DNA of 64,000 nt. It comes from Kosakonia pseudosacchari. Its GTDB lineage: Bacteria; Pseudomonadota; Gammaproteobacteria; Enterobacterales; Enterobacteriaceae. The stretch lies in contig NZ_FXWP01000022.1 in the NCBI RefSeq assembly GCF_900184035.1, positions 62,001 to 126,000 of the forward strand, written 5' to 3'. A program made the translations under genes and the position numbers. Positions within the stretch are counted from its first letter, which is position 1; every line of letters begins with the position of its first letter. Positions 63,996 to 64,000 of the stretch are shown in pieces. The notes beneath the pieces are model-generated. The model was not told the origin of the DNA and did no database searches. It saw only the letters and a program-made list of their open reading frames with translations.

Positions 63996-64000
63996 GATTT

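Overview
The window is chromosomal DNA of a member of the Enterobacteriaceae that is close to, but not, Escherichia coli (Enterobacter/Kosakonia/Klebsiella-like; the genus is inferred from gene content only). Two long backbone blocks keep the E. coli gene order: yafV-fadE-gmhA-yafJ-yafK-dinB-pepD-gpt-frsA-crl-phoE-proB-proA-thrW tRNA (about 5.3-20.9 kb) and hemB-ampH-sbmA-yaiW-yaiY-yaiZ-ddlA-iraP-phoA-psiF-proC-yaiI-aroL-yaiA-aroM-ppnP-rdgC (about 45.6-64 kb).

Layout. 1-5.3 kb: the end of a peptide-type ABC importer operon (ATPase C-terminus, binding protein, two permeases) closed by a gamma-glutamyltranspeptidase-like hydrolase without a signal peptide, suggesting uptake and intracellular cleavage of gamma-glutamyl peptides. 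5.3-20.9 kb: backbone with fatty-acid oxidation (fadE with a FadR-like site), LPS heptose synthesis, SOS polymerase IV (LexA box), peptidase D, purine salvage, sigma-S helper Crl, phosphate-regulated porin PhoE (Pho-box-like site) and proline synthesis. 20.9-43.7 kb: a variable region starting exactly at the thrW tRNA. It is rich in ion handling: ComR/BhsA (copper), ZinT (with a near-consensus Zur box), a frameshifted mntP relic (manganese), CrcB behind a fluoride riboswitch with a terminator, a cytosolic Cys-rich copper-storage-type protein, and a heme uptake operon (receptor-HmuS-T-U-V) behind a strong Fur box shared with a divergent SelW/Rdx-type thioredoxin-fold gene. Next come a shortened LysR regulator, a GT8 glycosyltransferase/FAD lactone-oxidase pair, a PncC-like amidase, a DUF421 membrane pair and a minimal ethanolamine module (permease-eutB-eutC, no microcompartment genes). 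At 43.7-45.5 kb lies a two-domain acyltransferase resembling the ornithine-lipid synthase OlsF. 45.6-64 kb: backbone with three insertions relative to E. coli: an extensin-like protein plus an MdtG-like efflux pump between ddlA and iraP, an isochorismatase-family hydrolase beside sbmA, and a Rieske/FAD reductase between psiF and proC.

No complete mobile element, integrase, CRISPR array or toxin-antitoxin pair was seen. The least described parts are several very short ORFs with good ribosome-binding sites and their own terminators (27715-27792, 43600-43689, 61904-61954), the riboswitch that overlaps a dead mntP gene, and the GT8/FAD-oxidase operon.
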